64,000 nt of DNA from NCBI GenBank assembly GCA_013368325.1, contig JAACJK010000061.1:496001-560000 (forward strand), written 5' to 3'. The stretch is from Ephemerocybe angulata (lineage: Eukaryota > Basidiomycota > Agaricomycetes > Agaricales > Psathyrellaceae). A program made the translations under genes and the position numbers. Positions 31,061 to 42,589 of the stretch are shown piece after piece; positions within the stretch are counted from its first letter, which is position 1; each line of letters starts with the position of its first letter. The notes beneath the pieces are model-generated. The model saw only the letters and a program-made list of their open reading frames with translations, was not told the DNA's origin and made no database searches.

Positions 31061-33900
31061 GAATGTCGGCAAGTAGTGACGTACCTTGAGCAGAGCCAGA
31101 TCCCAAACATAACGCCCTCCAAAAAGAATCCTCCGCATTTCGATTAGATGCCTGGGGTGTGACCTAGGCTTGGCGCTGAGGCACCGTAATGCAAGGTAGA
31201 TTCAGGTGCTGCGAGTTGGACAACACCGGGTGAGTTTATCTTTCAAATATGCGTAGCCTTGTAACTGACATACCTAGATCGTGAGGCAGTCTGATGTTCG
31301 CGCTCCGTGGAGTGGCAGATGTCGTGCGCGAAACTGGGTGACGCTCATCGTGCTGGACGACATCGGGTACCGGTCGAGCACTCCCTCGCCCTCCTCTTCA
31401 TGCAGCCCGCAGTGCAGCCCCTGCAACATCCCTTCGCATTCTTCGCTCGTATCATCCCTCTTGAATCACTCTCCATCACCGCCGCTCCTCGCCCACCCAT
31501 ACATCTCCTCATCTCTGCCTTCGTTGTCGCTACCTCCGCCTCCCCGAGCAAATCCTGCAGAAGCGACAGTCCGAATTCCGACTTCGCTGTCGGACGATGC
31601 GTTCGAGAGGTGCTGCGTATGTCAGAACAAGTTGTTCAAGTACGCCGATTCGGGGGTCGTGCTCGTCGTGCTCGCTAAATCAACCGAGTTCGGTGCTTCC
31701 TTCGCCTCCTCTTGCCTCAGATCAGCTTCCGCCTCCTTCGCGCTCGACGCGTTCCGACTCCTCTTCTCAACCCGCAGCGAATACGCTGGGACGCCCCTCC
31801 TTCCCCTCGAAGCTGATCACCTCTAAATCCGCCGTTCGCTGCTGCGCCCATGGTTCCACGCGATGGCCTAGTTCGAGGACGAGGGTGGAAGGAGGGTGAG
31901 GGAAGCTTGCGAGCGTGGAGATCGAGCGGCGTGGCGCAGAGAGGGAAGTTTCACAGGTCCATGTCGATGGGGTCGATAGGGATTTGGGGATACTTAGTGG
32001 GTGGGGCGTCGCTTTCGATAGCTGGGGTCGCTCCCCATGCGTGTGGTCGCTGTCTCTGCTATCTCTCGGAGTTTGAAATTCACCCAAATCGGGACAGACC
32101 CCGTGCCGTCCTGCATCAATTCTTCGGTTGGCTCCGCTCCTCTACAACCTCGAGAGCCCATTGCACGCCAAGGCCCCTCCACCCCTCAAAGAGCTCAAAG
32201 GAGCGCTCAAGAGCGTCGTTTATATGTAAGTGGTACCATTTTTAGTACATTTTCGATGTTTTAAACTCACGGATATGATAGAATTCCTTTTCTTTTCATC
32301 CTCCTCCCCTCCCCGTTCCCCAGCGCGTGTTCGATTTCGGAACGCTTTTTTTGGGTTCATTTTTATTCCTCTGCGTGTGTTCAACACTTCAAAACACGCA
32401 GACGCTTTTGGACGCTTCCGGCGGATCAGGGAGGTGCCGCAGCACCTCGGGCGCCTATTTCACAGTCCCCTGTCGTCATCATCGTGCTGCTGCCCGGCAC
32501 GTCCGGCAGACCGTTGAACTGCGCGATTGATTTCTAGCGCAATCCAGCGCTTGATGTTAAACAACTTTTCGCCCGGTAAGTCGTCGTTTGCTTGTGTGAT
32601 CCATATCTCAACATACTGACTAACTTTTCAGCCAAATCTCACTCTCTGCGCAAAGAAATGTCGTCGCCCTTCTCACCTTTTCTCCCTCTTCTACTTTGAT
32701 ATCGGCGACTGCGACGAGCTCGAATGATGGGAAGCTCCCCAGTCTGCCATCTCGGGGGCTGGTTGGAACCGGGAGATGGACCGAGGACCGCGGGTTCTCC
32801 ATTGAATTGACTTTGTCGCCACCTCCTACGATCCCAGAATCCCCATCCACCTTCTCGACCTCGACCTCGGAAGCCTCTTTCTCTACCTCCCGTAGCTCGA
32901 CTTCTACCCTGGGAACGACCCCATCGCTCATCCTCCTCCCATCCTCGTTCTCAAACCCGGACTTGGCATGGAACCGCGCGAGCATGGCGCTCGAGCACTC
33001 GTGCAGCAGCAGGCGGCGGAGTTGGAGGTCATCTGGTTCAAGGGGAAGGAGAAGCCGTCGACGTTGGCGCTCGAGGTGGGGACGTGGGATGGGGAGGACG
33101 AGGGTGCGCTGCCGAGTCAGCTGCGTATGCGAAGAAGAGTCTGAGCGTGCTGAGCGCGAAGGAAGCGGACGATGAGGTTGAAGGAAGTGGAGGGGAAGGA
33201 GGTCCCGAACCGTTCGGCGCTCAACTCTGCGAACAGAACCCGAATTCGGAGCCTTCTTATTCGAATAACTACTTCTCGCAAGCCCAACGCCTCTCAAACG
33301 TCGGGTGGGGAAGTGGGGATCAGGAAGGAAACGAGGACACGGATAGATGGTCGACGAGCAGCGGCGAAGGGCACTCGAGCGGTTCTAGAACGTCTGAAAT
33401 TTGAATGGTGTGGAGGAGCAAGGCGAGGGGACGTTGGAAGGGCTGCAATACGGAGAGGGCGAAGAAGAGGGCGAAGAAGTACTCAATTTTAGATTCCATA
33501 TGGCGCCGAGTACGATGAGCGTCCCGAGCTCGAAGCGGTCTTCCGTCGCGACAACGAGTACTACCACGACATCACCCCCGCGCCCGTCTCATCCTCTCTA
33601 GCAGTCACCACTGTCGCCCACGTTATCGTACACGTCGTTCCGTACCCCTCCGCACGGGTATCCACCAGACGTTCTCGGAGCTATGGGCCTGATCCAGCCG
33701 CGCAAGCGAAGGCCGAGCTTAGCGCGGCGGCGGCGAGCGCCTGGGGGAGCTGCGGAGACATCTACGACAACTATCGGTGCAGCAGGTTCTTGGTGAACTC
33801 AGAGGTAAGTGGAATGAGCAGCAGGAGGAGGGGGAGGAGTAATTGCCGCCTGTGCCGGAGCGCGTTGGAAAGGGGGATGGAGGCAGAACGTCGAATGGGA
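31061..33900. other. Two related ORF-like segments in inverted orientation
   Basis: The minus-strand segment 31.90-31.33 kb and the plus-strand segment 32.93-33.60 kb encode related peptides in the same order: QQ.A.LEVI.F.GKE, then SAKEA, then PNS...NN.F, then STMSV. The plus copy continues to FRTPPHGYPPDVLGAMGLIQ (33.65 kb). Neither gives one intact frame. The peptides are not recognised. Other ORFs of 90-180 codons here overlap in several frames and were not called. Confidence 0.4.
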
Positions 33901-35158
33901 GAAAGGGATAGGGCGAGGAGCAGGGTGGGTTCGAATGCGAGCGTGTACACGCATGTGAATGGAGTGAGGGAGCAAAGTACTACTTTGATTGTTCTGTATT
34001 ATCCGCCAAACTCAATACATTGTTCAATTTTATTGTGATGTTCAGAAGTCCCGCGCCAAGCAGCAATATGTCTCGTTCATTCTGGGTTATACAACCAGTC
34101 CCCGGATGGTCGGCAATCTGTTTATCTAAGTGAGTGCCTTTAACATTCAAACTAGGAGTGAATGCTGGCTCCTTGGACTGCATAAAGCAAAATGTGTATG
34201 TCCGACACACCATCCCTTTCTTTACCAACTTCAACAATGCAAGGGAGCTACTAGTTGGATAGACTGGTGCTTGTGTTCACCGCCTTGAACTAATAGGTCG
34301 CACCTAACATAGCCCTTACTACGCTCGTCGCCGCATTATGTCGCTCTCCATATAAGTAGGGTATCAAGTGCGACGATGATTCATCTCCCGAGATCTCTCT
34401 TTCCGTTCGTTACTTTCCCAGTCACTCCACAATCTCAATTCTCGACCCCACCAGGAGCTTAGCGCACGAGGAGCGAGAGCAATTCCACACTTGAAGGAGC
34501 AACAACTCGATCGCGAGGAGCCCTCGTGCGAATGACTGGTAATGTCATTACACAAGCGACGGGAGGGAGGTAGGGATGACGAAAGGGAGGAGGAAGCGAA
34601 ACGAAAGCCAAAACCAAGAGCACCAAAACAGGGAATGAAACACATCCAAAAGCCCAGAAGATCCGGTAAATCGAAGGGACGAAGCTCGAGCGAAAGAGTG
34701 AGGACCAACACGAAGGCGGGAGCTGAAAAGAATGCGCGGATACGGAACGAAAGGAACAATCAAGAGCGCTGAAGCACGAAAGAAAACGCAGGTGAACGAA
34801 ATAATGAGAATGAAAGGAAGGGCGAAGGTGATAAGGCGCCCAGAACGTCTGAACCGGAAGGATAGTGCCGTTCGTTGACGATATAGCGAGTTGAAGAGCT
34901 GGATAACAAGGAGGTGCCCGGGACCTTGCAATAGGCGGTACACGCCTAAGAATAACGGCGGATGGTGATCGGGCGGTCGAAGGTGAATTAGGAACCGTCG
35001 CGCGAAGAAGGTGGACAAGGCGAAAAATGAACACATCGACGACCGAAGGTCTAGGGCAAAAATAGAAAGTACGAAATGCACCTGGCGGACGGGAAAACAA
35101 GTCAGAAGATCTAGAGTCGCAGAAACATGAACAGAGGGGGAAGATAGCGACGACTCAC
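33901..35158. other. Intergenic, purine-rich on the plus strand
   Basis: 34.5-35.05 kb is rich in GAAAG/GGAAC words, which leaves all three minus-strand frames open for 130-230 codons. This is a composition effect; I call no gene. Confidence 0.4.
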
Positions 35159-35310
35159 CTGTATGAATAACCACACAACGCCGATGCATATAATCCAACC
35201 CCGCAAAAATATGCCGCGAAATCTGCTTCACAAGATGCCTCAGCATGCCCTTATTCCCGTGTCGCTGAGGACATCGCCGATCGCAATGGAAGGGTAGCTG
35301 CCCTTGACCT
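35159..35310 (-). pseudogene. SRPK-type protein kinase exon fragment
   Basis: The minus-strand frame reads HLVKQISRHIFAGLDYMHRR and CVVIHT, followed at once by a GTGAGT donor (35158). This corresponds to the helix and catalytic-loop approach of SR-protein kinases, whose next residues would be Asp-Leu-Lys-Pro-Glu-Asn from the following exon. No such exon, and no N-lobe or C-lobe sequence, was found on either side, so this is an isolated fragment of a kinase gene. Confidence 0.55.
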
Positions 35311-35495
35311 AAACGCTCAATAAGTGGGTTGCGTCAGGATGAAAACAAGGCGGTTGGCGGTTGCTCCATATCAACGCGTGTACTTCCAAACGACTTATGA
35401 ATTCAAAGTGTTCAAGTGAGCGCTGAAATGGCCTTCGGAGGAGGTGGAGGGACGAGAACAAGAATCGGTGCTAACAAATAGATACAAGAGAAAAA

Positions 35496-37135
35496 CTAAT
35501 CATATTTGCAGTCATCATTCTTCAAGTTGGAGGTCATATCAGCAGCAAAACCAATAATCTTCTCCTTCCCTGGAACTTGTGCAGCCGCCCACTTAGCGTA
35601 CGTAGACGCCAGTCGGCCGGATGTTACAAACGTGACGCCTTGCTGGTTGTACCTGGGATCCTCCAACTCGGCAACATCGAAGGTAGGCTCGTACGACCCT
35701 AGACTTGAAGTGTGATAATCTTCAGGCTTCCACGCAAACGCAGTGTCCTGGGTAAGGATGATCCGGACGCCGAAGCTCGCGAGGAAGAAGTTCCCTCCCC
35801 TCACATCCGACCCAGCCTTTAGCGTCGACCAGGCCAGACCCCATTTGTGTCCTTGGTGCTCCTTGTGAACAGCACTGGTAGAAACGAGTAAGTCCAGTGG
35901 AATTCGAGAAATGAATAGGTAACGCACCGAGCATATCGCTGCACCAGCATGGCTGATCCGGGAGCGAGTTCAACATCCTTGAACTTGAAGGAACCGAGCT
36001 CCAGGGGAAGCTGGAGGTCACCCCGCCCAGTATTGCCGATGAACGGCCAGTTTGGGTCGAACCTCGGGATGTTGTTCTCCCGGTAATAATTTTGGAAGTC
36101 TTCGATTACTTCTGCGGGCATAACACCCCTTGAAAAGAGCCAAAATATGGTCAGGAGGGTGGCGATCGCGGTTTGAGCCTCGGCTGCAGCATCAAGATCT
36201 TGTTTCCGAAGGAGATTCTTAGCAAAACCGAATGACGCCTTGCTAAGGGATCCTGCTGAGTAGCCTCCGATAACGATTTCTCCTGGGTCCTCAAGCTGCA
36301 ACTACTGTTAGCGAGTGCATCGATGGAATATATAAAAGACTTACGCGAACACTTTTCCTCGTCGTGACGGCCTCCGTGATAACGGTCTTCGCCCAGCGAA
36401 GTAGCTCTTCATTTCCAGAGAAGTTTCGCACCACAACAGCAACAAGTTCGTCCGTCTTGCGATCGCGCAAGATGCAGTTCAATTCTGCGGGGATATCCTT
36501 TTGCAGTTTTGAAGTATCGAGGAGATGGACAGGTCGACGAGGTTTGCGTTTATCGGGCTGCTCGCAATTAGCGAGGTAGGTGGACCACATTTGGTGAAGT
36601 TCAGGGTCCTCGGCCACATGCCATCCTGCAGGAGGGTAAGCGATAGCGAGGCGGGCAACTTGAATGGTCGTTGCAGTGCGTTGAAAGGCGAGATAGCAAG
36701 TTGGCTCCTTGTAAAGGAACAGCTTTCGCGCGAGGCATCGGCGAGCGCTCCTCACCACTTTAACGTGGCGAGCCCGCGCGGTGAGTGCTTCGCGAAAGGA
36801 CGGAGGTAGGGCGGAAGCGGGAGCGCGCGAGATAGCACCGAATAACCACTTGAAATAATTGTCGGGCAGGGCGGGGGGAGGAGGTGGCTGTACAAAGAGA
36901 TGAAGCTTGCGATGTGGTAAAGGAGTAGGTCGGTTTCGCCTTGGTAGGCAGTCGAAAGGAGGGGAAGGTAGACCGCCTCGTTCTCCCGGAGCTCAGTGCG
37001 CAGCCGGAGGGCCCATTGGTCGCGTCCAGTCTTGTTCGCGATCTGCCGCTCGGGGGCAGGGGGACCCTGATCCGGTACTGCGTCGGTAGGCGGATCCTTT
37101 GAGTCGTCACCCTTCTTTTTGCGGTTCCTACCCAT
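35496..37135 (-). CDS. Putative 2-oxoglutarate-oxygenase-fold protein (483 aa)
   Basis: There are four exons on the minus strand: 37135-36974, 36887-36345, 36295-35928 and 35874-35496. Introns are 86, 49 and 53 bp, and all phases agree. The N-terminus is basic (MGRNRKKKGDD). The middle has RPVHLLDTSKLQKDIPAELN and VVVRNFSGNEELLRWAK. The C-terminal third looks like the double-stranded beta-helix of Fe(II)/2OG oxygenases as seen in Tet/JBP-like fungal proteins: GGYSAGSLSKASFGFAKN, then HKEH at 361-364 (HxE in place of the usual HxD), GGNFFLASFGVRI at 384-396, and a possible distal His at 412 (WKPEDYH). The family call rests on this pattern only. If right, it might oxidise a nucleic-acid base or protein. 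Intact. Confidence 0.6.
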
Positions 37136-38089
37136 GTTGCACACGGTCTTATATTCAGCTGCAGCAGGCGGTTGACTAGCAAAGCCCAGCGAAGCGCCCG
37201 AGTACCGTCAAAGACCGTGCTCAACGATGAGATTGGAGGCAGAAAGGAAAGGGATGAATGACACAGGATTCACGCGCCGCAGTTCTTCGGCAGGCGTGCA
37301 GAGGTGGGGCGAGGCTTGGTAATGTGCTGGCGGTTGGGGCGCTTCAGCGGCGCGTATGCGGGTGTTGAATGAGAGCGACGCAAGAGGGGAGAGCACCGTA
37401 AAACGATGGCTCTGCAGACGACTAACAAATGGAGAGGATGGAAGGAGCAATGCAGTGAGTAGAACGCACGCAGGCAGCGAAAATGGGAGAGAGTGGCCGC
37501 CCGAGGCAGAAACTAAATAGTAAACGCGTCGCGCAAAGTTCAAACTCCGGCGCCCACGCATTCGCGTGACCGTATTTTCCGCTCCAGCTGAGCCGGCAAT
37601 CATGAATCATCCGCCCCTCCTCTCCTTGATTGGCTCGCCGCACCGATCGACTCCGCCTCTAGAGTCTGAGGTCTGCGAGGTCTCTGTATATGTGCACATA
37701 GAAGACATACATAACCAACCTCCAATCAACCCCACTGCTATGTCTCGACCCACCGGCCTCGTCCTAGCCCCTATTCCTCATACGTCCCACCATTCTCTAG
37801 ATTCCTGGGTCCGAGCACTCGCGAAAGAATTCATGATCGGGGGTAAGCGGCGCTTAGTGCCATTTTGGGCGCTTATCCCTTACACGCGCAATACATGTGG
37901 ATCACTTGCTCTGTCTGCCCAAAAATCTCAGACTACCTCTTTTTAGGAATGTGTGAGCCCCGGGATTTGCGTTCCCCCTCCAGAGATATCACAATCCAAG
38001 TTGCATTGCTGCACTATAAAATGCCATCCCGCAACTCCCTCTTCTCAGTCAAGTATGACACACAGTGGTGGGTACCGGAAGATCTCTGA
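37136..38089. other. Intergenic
   Basis: A shared upstream region for the oxygenase-like gene; no other gene supported. Confidence 0.35.
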
Positions 38090-39800
38090 CAGATGCGTGC
38101 TCAAGCGAATATAAAAGCAGGCGTTGTGAACTGGCGTTGAGCTCGGGAGGGGATTGGTAGAAGATGAACAAGTGAATGTATTCACGGCGTAGATACGCAC
38201 ATTAATTTACCCGTTGTTTTCGTGCGTTAGGTGATTTGGGCTCTCTGGGTGTGGCTTGGCATGCAAAGTAGGAGATGTGGGGTGAGCGGATTCCTTGGGT
38301 GATCGCTGGGGATGCTCGTGTTGCGCGCGTTGTATGTGCGTAAATTCACTTTGAACGCGTCGACGATCCGCAGCTACAAATCTTCGGGTTGGTACACCTT
38401 GCAATAATAGCCGGTTTATATACCAAGCACAAGTGTTACACAGCTACCCCTTTCCATCCACTCGTCGTCTGCGGTCTCGCCGACATTCCCAGCCTCGATC
38501 ATCCAAGTTCAAACCGCTCGTCCCTTTCCCCATCGCACACCTTCGCGCTTTCAGCGAATGGGACGCTCGCTTAGCTCCGACTCGCCTCGGTATTTGCGCG
38601 ATAGCGCGCGAAACGCGGAATGTGCGCAAAAATAAGTATATTAGGTTGGGCTGGGTACCATCATCGGCGTCCCCTGCCTTCTCTTCTTCGCCTCTAATTC
38701 TCTTCATAGTCATATGTTCGTCGTCGCCGTCTCACACGGCGAGGTCAGCAGGTAAGATCTCCCTCATCGCCCACCGCATGCGTGTCCGTTCCTCCCCTCC
38801 CAGCCCCCTCGTATCCACCGCACCCATCTCCGCCCACCCATACCGCCCTCGCCATCGCCACCGTCGTTGCATAGTGTCTCCTCGCCGTAAGCCCTCCTCG
38901 CCTCTTCGCTCGCTCGCGCTCATCGCGGGGTCTTTGTGTCGGTCTGTTTCCCACCATTACCATTCCCTCCCCCTCTCGTGGTCGTCGTCGTCCGCTGTGC
39001 ACGCCGTCATCGCCATCGTCGTCGTCGAATCCGTTGGCGCAGGTGAGTATGATGCATCTTCTCCTGCCGAAATAGTACTGACACGGTTTGTTTTGGTGCA
39101 TAGAACATTGCGCTCGTCGTGTCGGGAGGTGGGTGCGCTGACTTGGGTTCGGGGATGCGTGCTGACAGTTTCGGCAGGCATTCGATGGGGTCGGGGAGGA
39201 CAACGAGCACGAGGAGCTCGTCGGCTAGGCAGACCCATGGTCGCCGCCGCCGTCGGTGTGGCTGCTAGGTGAGTACGCGTATTTTCTCCCCTGCAGTCAA
39301 GTGCTGATGGTGCTGGCAGTGTATCCAGGCGGCAGATAGATGGATTCAAGCTGGGGAGTTCGTCGAATGGTGCGTCGCCGCCGTCGCGTTTGCCGCCATC
39401 GCCGTCGTCGCGCGCGAAGGAGGGCGATACTGAGGGGAGGGTTGGTGCGCAATCCGTCGCCGCCGCCGACGAGTTGGTGGGCTGACGCTGGTTTTACGTA
39501 GGGAGCTTCGGTTTCTTCAATTACCTGTGTGTCGATGGGGTGAGTCTCGGTTATTTAACTTTTCTAGGGCTCTTCTGACTTATTTGGACTAGAGAGCTCG
39601 AGACGACGACGACGTTCCAGGGTTCATGTCGTTGACTTGGAAGAGAAATCGGGGCAGGCTGTAAGGAGTATGTCAGTCTGAGATAGGAGTTTATCAGCGG
39701 GTATTGACGCACCTTGATTAGCGGATGCTCGACGCCCAGCGCACCGATGGGAGCATTCGCGGCTCTCACACCAGCCAGTCCACCGCAGTTATGCGGATGA
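38090..39800 (+). repeat. Dispersed duplication A2 (intron-seamed)
   Basis: This is the second copy of family A, same orientation, about 9.4 kb from A1 and shorter. The conserved block near 39.2 kb (GAGCTCGTCGGCTAGGCAGA) lies between a GTGGGT...GGCAG seam and a GTGAGT...GGCAG seam, as in A1. Codon-like GCCGCCGTCG runs replace the GTCGTCGTC runs of A1. No joined reading frame was found. Confidence 0.6.
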
Positions 39801-42589
39801 GCGTTGTGAGCTGCTCACCCCATGTCACGCGAATGTTCAATATTCGATCGGGCGTCGACCTCCGCGCTCAGTCGAGAGCCCATTGAAGTGTATGTCCCGA
39901 TAATCGTGATCGTTGTGGGAGGATAGAGCTATTGTGGGAGGGCTTCGACGTGAGTACAGGGCTTGATACAACAACGGATTAAGACTGACGCACCAGCCTC
40001 TTTTTCACACCATCAGCGCCTGAGAGAGTATCTACCTGATAGGATGGGCGAGATATGCTGCCACTGTTCGCGGGGAGCAGCGACATGGTTGCGACATGGG
40101 GGAAGGAAAGTTTCGTTTCAAGAACACCCAATCAGGGTAGATCACTGGGATCACCCCGTGCGGCATGACAAGAGATTAGATTAGATTGCGATGATGAGAT
40201 CATCAACACCAGCGCAGGAGGAGAACGTTGGAAAAAATCCACAGCGCGATTCCGGTCTTGAACGGTCTCGTGGTTACCAAAACACTATGTTCTTCACTGG
40301 CCGTCCTGACCTCCGTTACCTGGAGTTTTCGGGCCGCGTCAGCGCACCTCTTTGACTTAAACTCGCGCACAAATGACGATTGTGGCCTGCGGACGCTGCA
40401 GACGAGCAGATCTTGACGCCAGCGCTTGAGGGTTCAAGGATGAGCCATCAGCGAGAATAATCGTCAAATATCCGAAACGCTCACTGCCCTGAGGGAATTA
40501 ATATTTCTGTTTTTCCAATAGACATAGTTTGAGCGCCTCCTCGTCGATGCTGAGCATAGGAAGCTCCTTGGAGCAATCCACTCTCGATTCTTGAGTACGG
40601 GATCAACCAACTCAAAGTCCTCAAGAGCGGTGTTGTACGAGAATCAGCAATCGAGGGCGTCGATAACGGCGATAGCGACAAGGAGAACGGCCCGAGAGAG
40701 TTGTTCGCCGTTGGATTTGGGCTTCATCAGAGGACTGTGTTGCTCTTGAGGTTGACCACATTGGTGTTCGAGTGTGGAGTTCATGCGCAGTCGAACTGCG
40801 CTCCCTGTAGCGGATAATTATAAAGCTGCTCATGAATTATTCAGCCCATCATCAAACACATTCCACGAGAGAGATACGACCTGGAGCACTGGCGTACGGT
40901 CGAAACGGTGGTATGGTAGTTGGTCAAACCATCTAATCTTCCATGGCGCAATCTCAGTGCAAATCCTATCCCTCGATGAAAAGGCGACCTCGCCTAGCAT
41001 AAACCGCCGCCCAGAACTGTTGCACGACGAAGAACGGACCCGCCCAGCGGGAATCGACGCCATCGACCACCTGGCAAGCTCACTCGACATGACACATCCA
41101 CCGCGACCCACCGGTCGAGCGTTGTCGGCCTGCGCTGCAGGGCCTGCGTCCAAGGCTCGGGGGCATAACTGGGGGAAACGAGGCAAAGACTGGTTAGTAC
41201 GCAGAGATTATTGTGAGTCTCAGCGGCTTTCAGTAAGAGATGAATCTAATTCGCTTCCTTGTTAAAGCTTATGTGGTCTCGGCAGCGGTGAGGTAGGCGA
41301 CGGGGCCAGGAAGGTGGCATGGTCGTCAGTCGGGAAAGGATGGAAAGAACAACGAAGGGGTCATAACATAGTGTGGGGCGACTGAAATCAGTGCCCGACG
41401 TCAAAATGAAGTAAATATTTGGCGCATTCGGGTGTGAACTGTGTATGAACGATTGCCCCTCGAACACAATCGCAGCAGGGAAGGGGCCAATCGAAGGGCA
41501 GGCGTTCGTTCGACACCAATTCGCAGGAAACGAAAAAAGGTGAACAGGAACCGAAGGCTTTATGAACGAATTTGAGAAGAGGGTGGAGTTGAGGCATCCG
41601 CATCGCGCAACGAAGAGTAGGCGTAAAGCGTGATATCACGAGCTAAGCTTCGACAAACGAAAGCAACGTGCGAGTACGCAATTTGACCTTCTCGGGCGAA
41701 TGATCGAGTGTAGACGTTAAAATGTGTGCGAAGCGGGGATCGAATAAGGGTGAGGATGGAAGCCCGAATGAAAGTGGAGCGCGAATAAGCATCTCGAACG
41801 TTGGGGGACGTTCGAGAGCAGGTAATGAAGGAAAGTGCGAAACTTTTTGGAAGGGTAATTCGGCAGAACTCGATGTGGAGAGCGCAAATAAGGGAACTAA
41901 AGGATAACCGGAGTGAGAACAAAGCCGATAACGAAACGAATGCCGGATACTCACCTCGCTGGACTGACGTCTGCCAATCCATCACCAAACTCGGAAACCC
42001 CGCAAAGATCCTCCAAGCACTCTCCCTCAACCCCGCGGCGCCCCCTCCCTGGTGCGTCAACGTAAATATCTGCGCCTGCAGCGCATGCGAAGGCCTCCCC
42101 GCACCATCCTCTGCTTCACGACATTGCAGATCGTCTCCGCCCTTTGCTTTCGGATGCTGGGCCTCGACGGTCTGCAAGGAGAGGTGGTCGTAGAGAGATA
42201 GCCGCGGTTGCGCGGGGTGATGGTGGGGCTGCGAGGGTTCGGGAAGAAAGAGGAGTCGGCGGAGGAGAACCAGAGAGAATGCCCGCAACTACGACGAGTC
42301 AGGTAGGGCAGGGAAGAGCAGGTGCCGATGCACCCTCCGGTGTCCGCGCCGATCGCAAACTGGACGTGGGCAAGCAGGTGCAGCTCCGGCGTCCTCGCCA
42401 GTTGGTCAATTAACCACATTTTCAGCACTATATATCTGTCAGATGGGAAATTACAGGTAGATCATGACACGCACTTCGCTCGAATCTCGTTATCTCCCAA
42501 CATGGCATTTGACAGAATCTGTGTGAGCCCCGCCGTGCTTTCCAACCTGATCAGAGTGGACGTCAGTCGGTGTCAAGCAAGAGGAAGCA
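39801..42589. other. Region without a supported gene
   Basis: ORFs up to 242 codons exist (minus 42288-41560; plus 40774-41265), but they show no motif I recognise. The minus one ends at a GTGAGT donor at about 41950, so exons of a decayed gene are possible. 41.6-41.9 kb has the same GAACGA-type composition as 34.6 kb. Confidence 0.3.

Noticed and set aside
34459..35246. Overlapping 131-232-codon minus-strand ORFs
   Set aside because: All three frames are open because the plus strand is purine-rich. Only the first 50 codons of one (the SRPK-like piece) resemble a protein.
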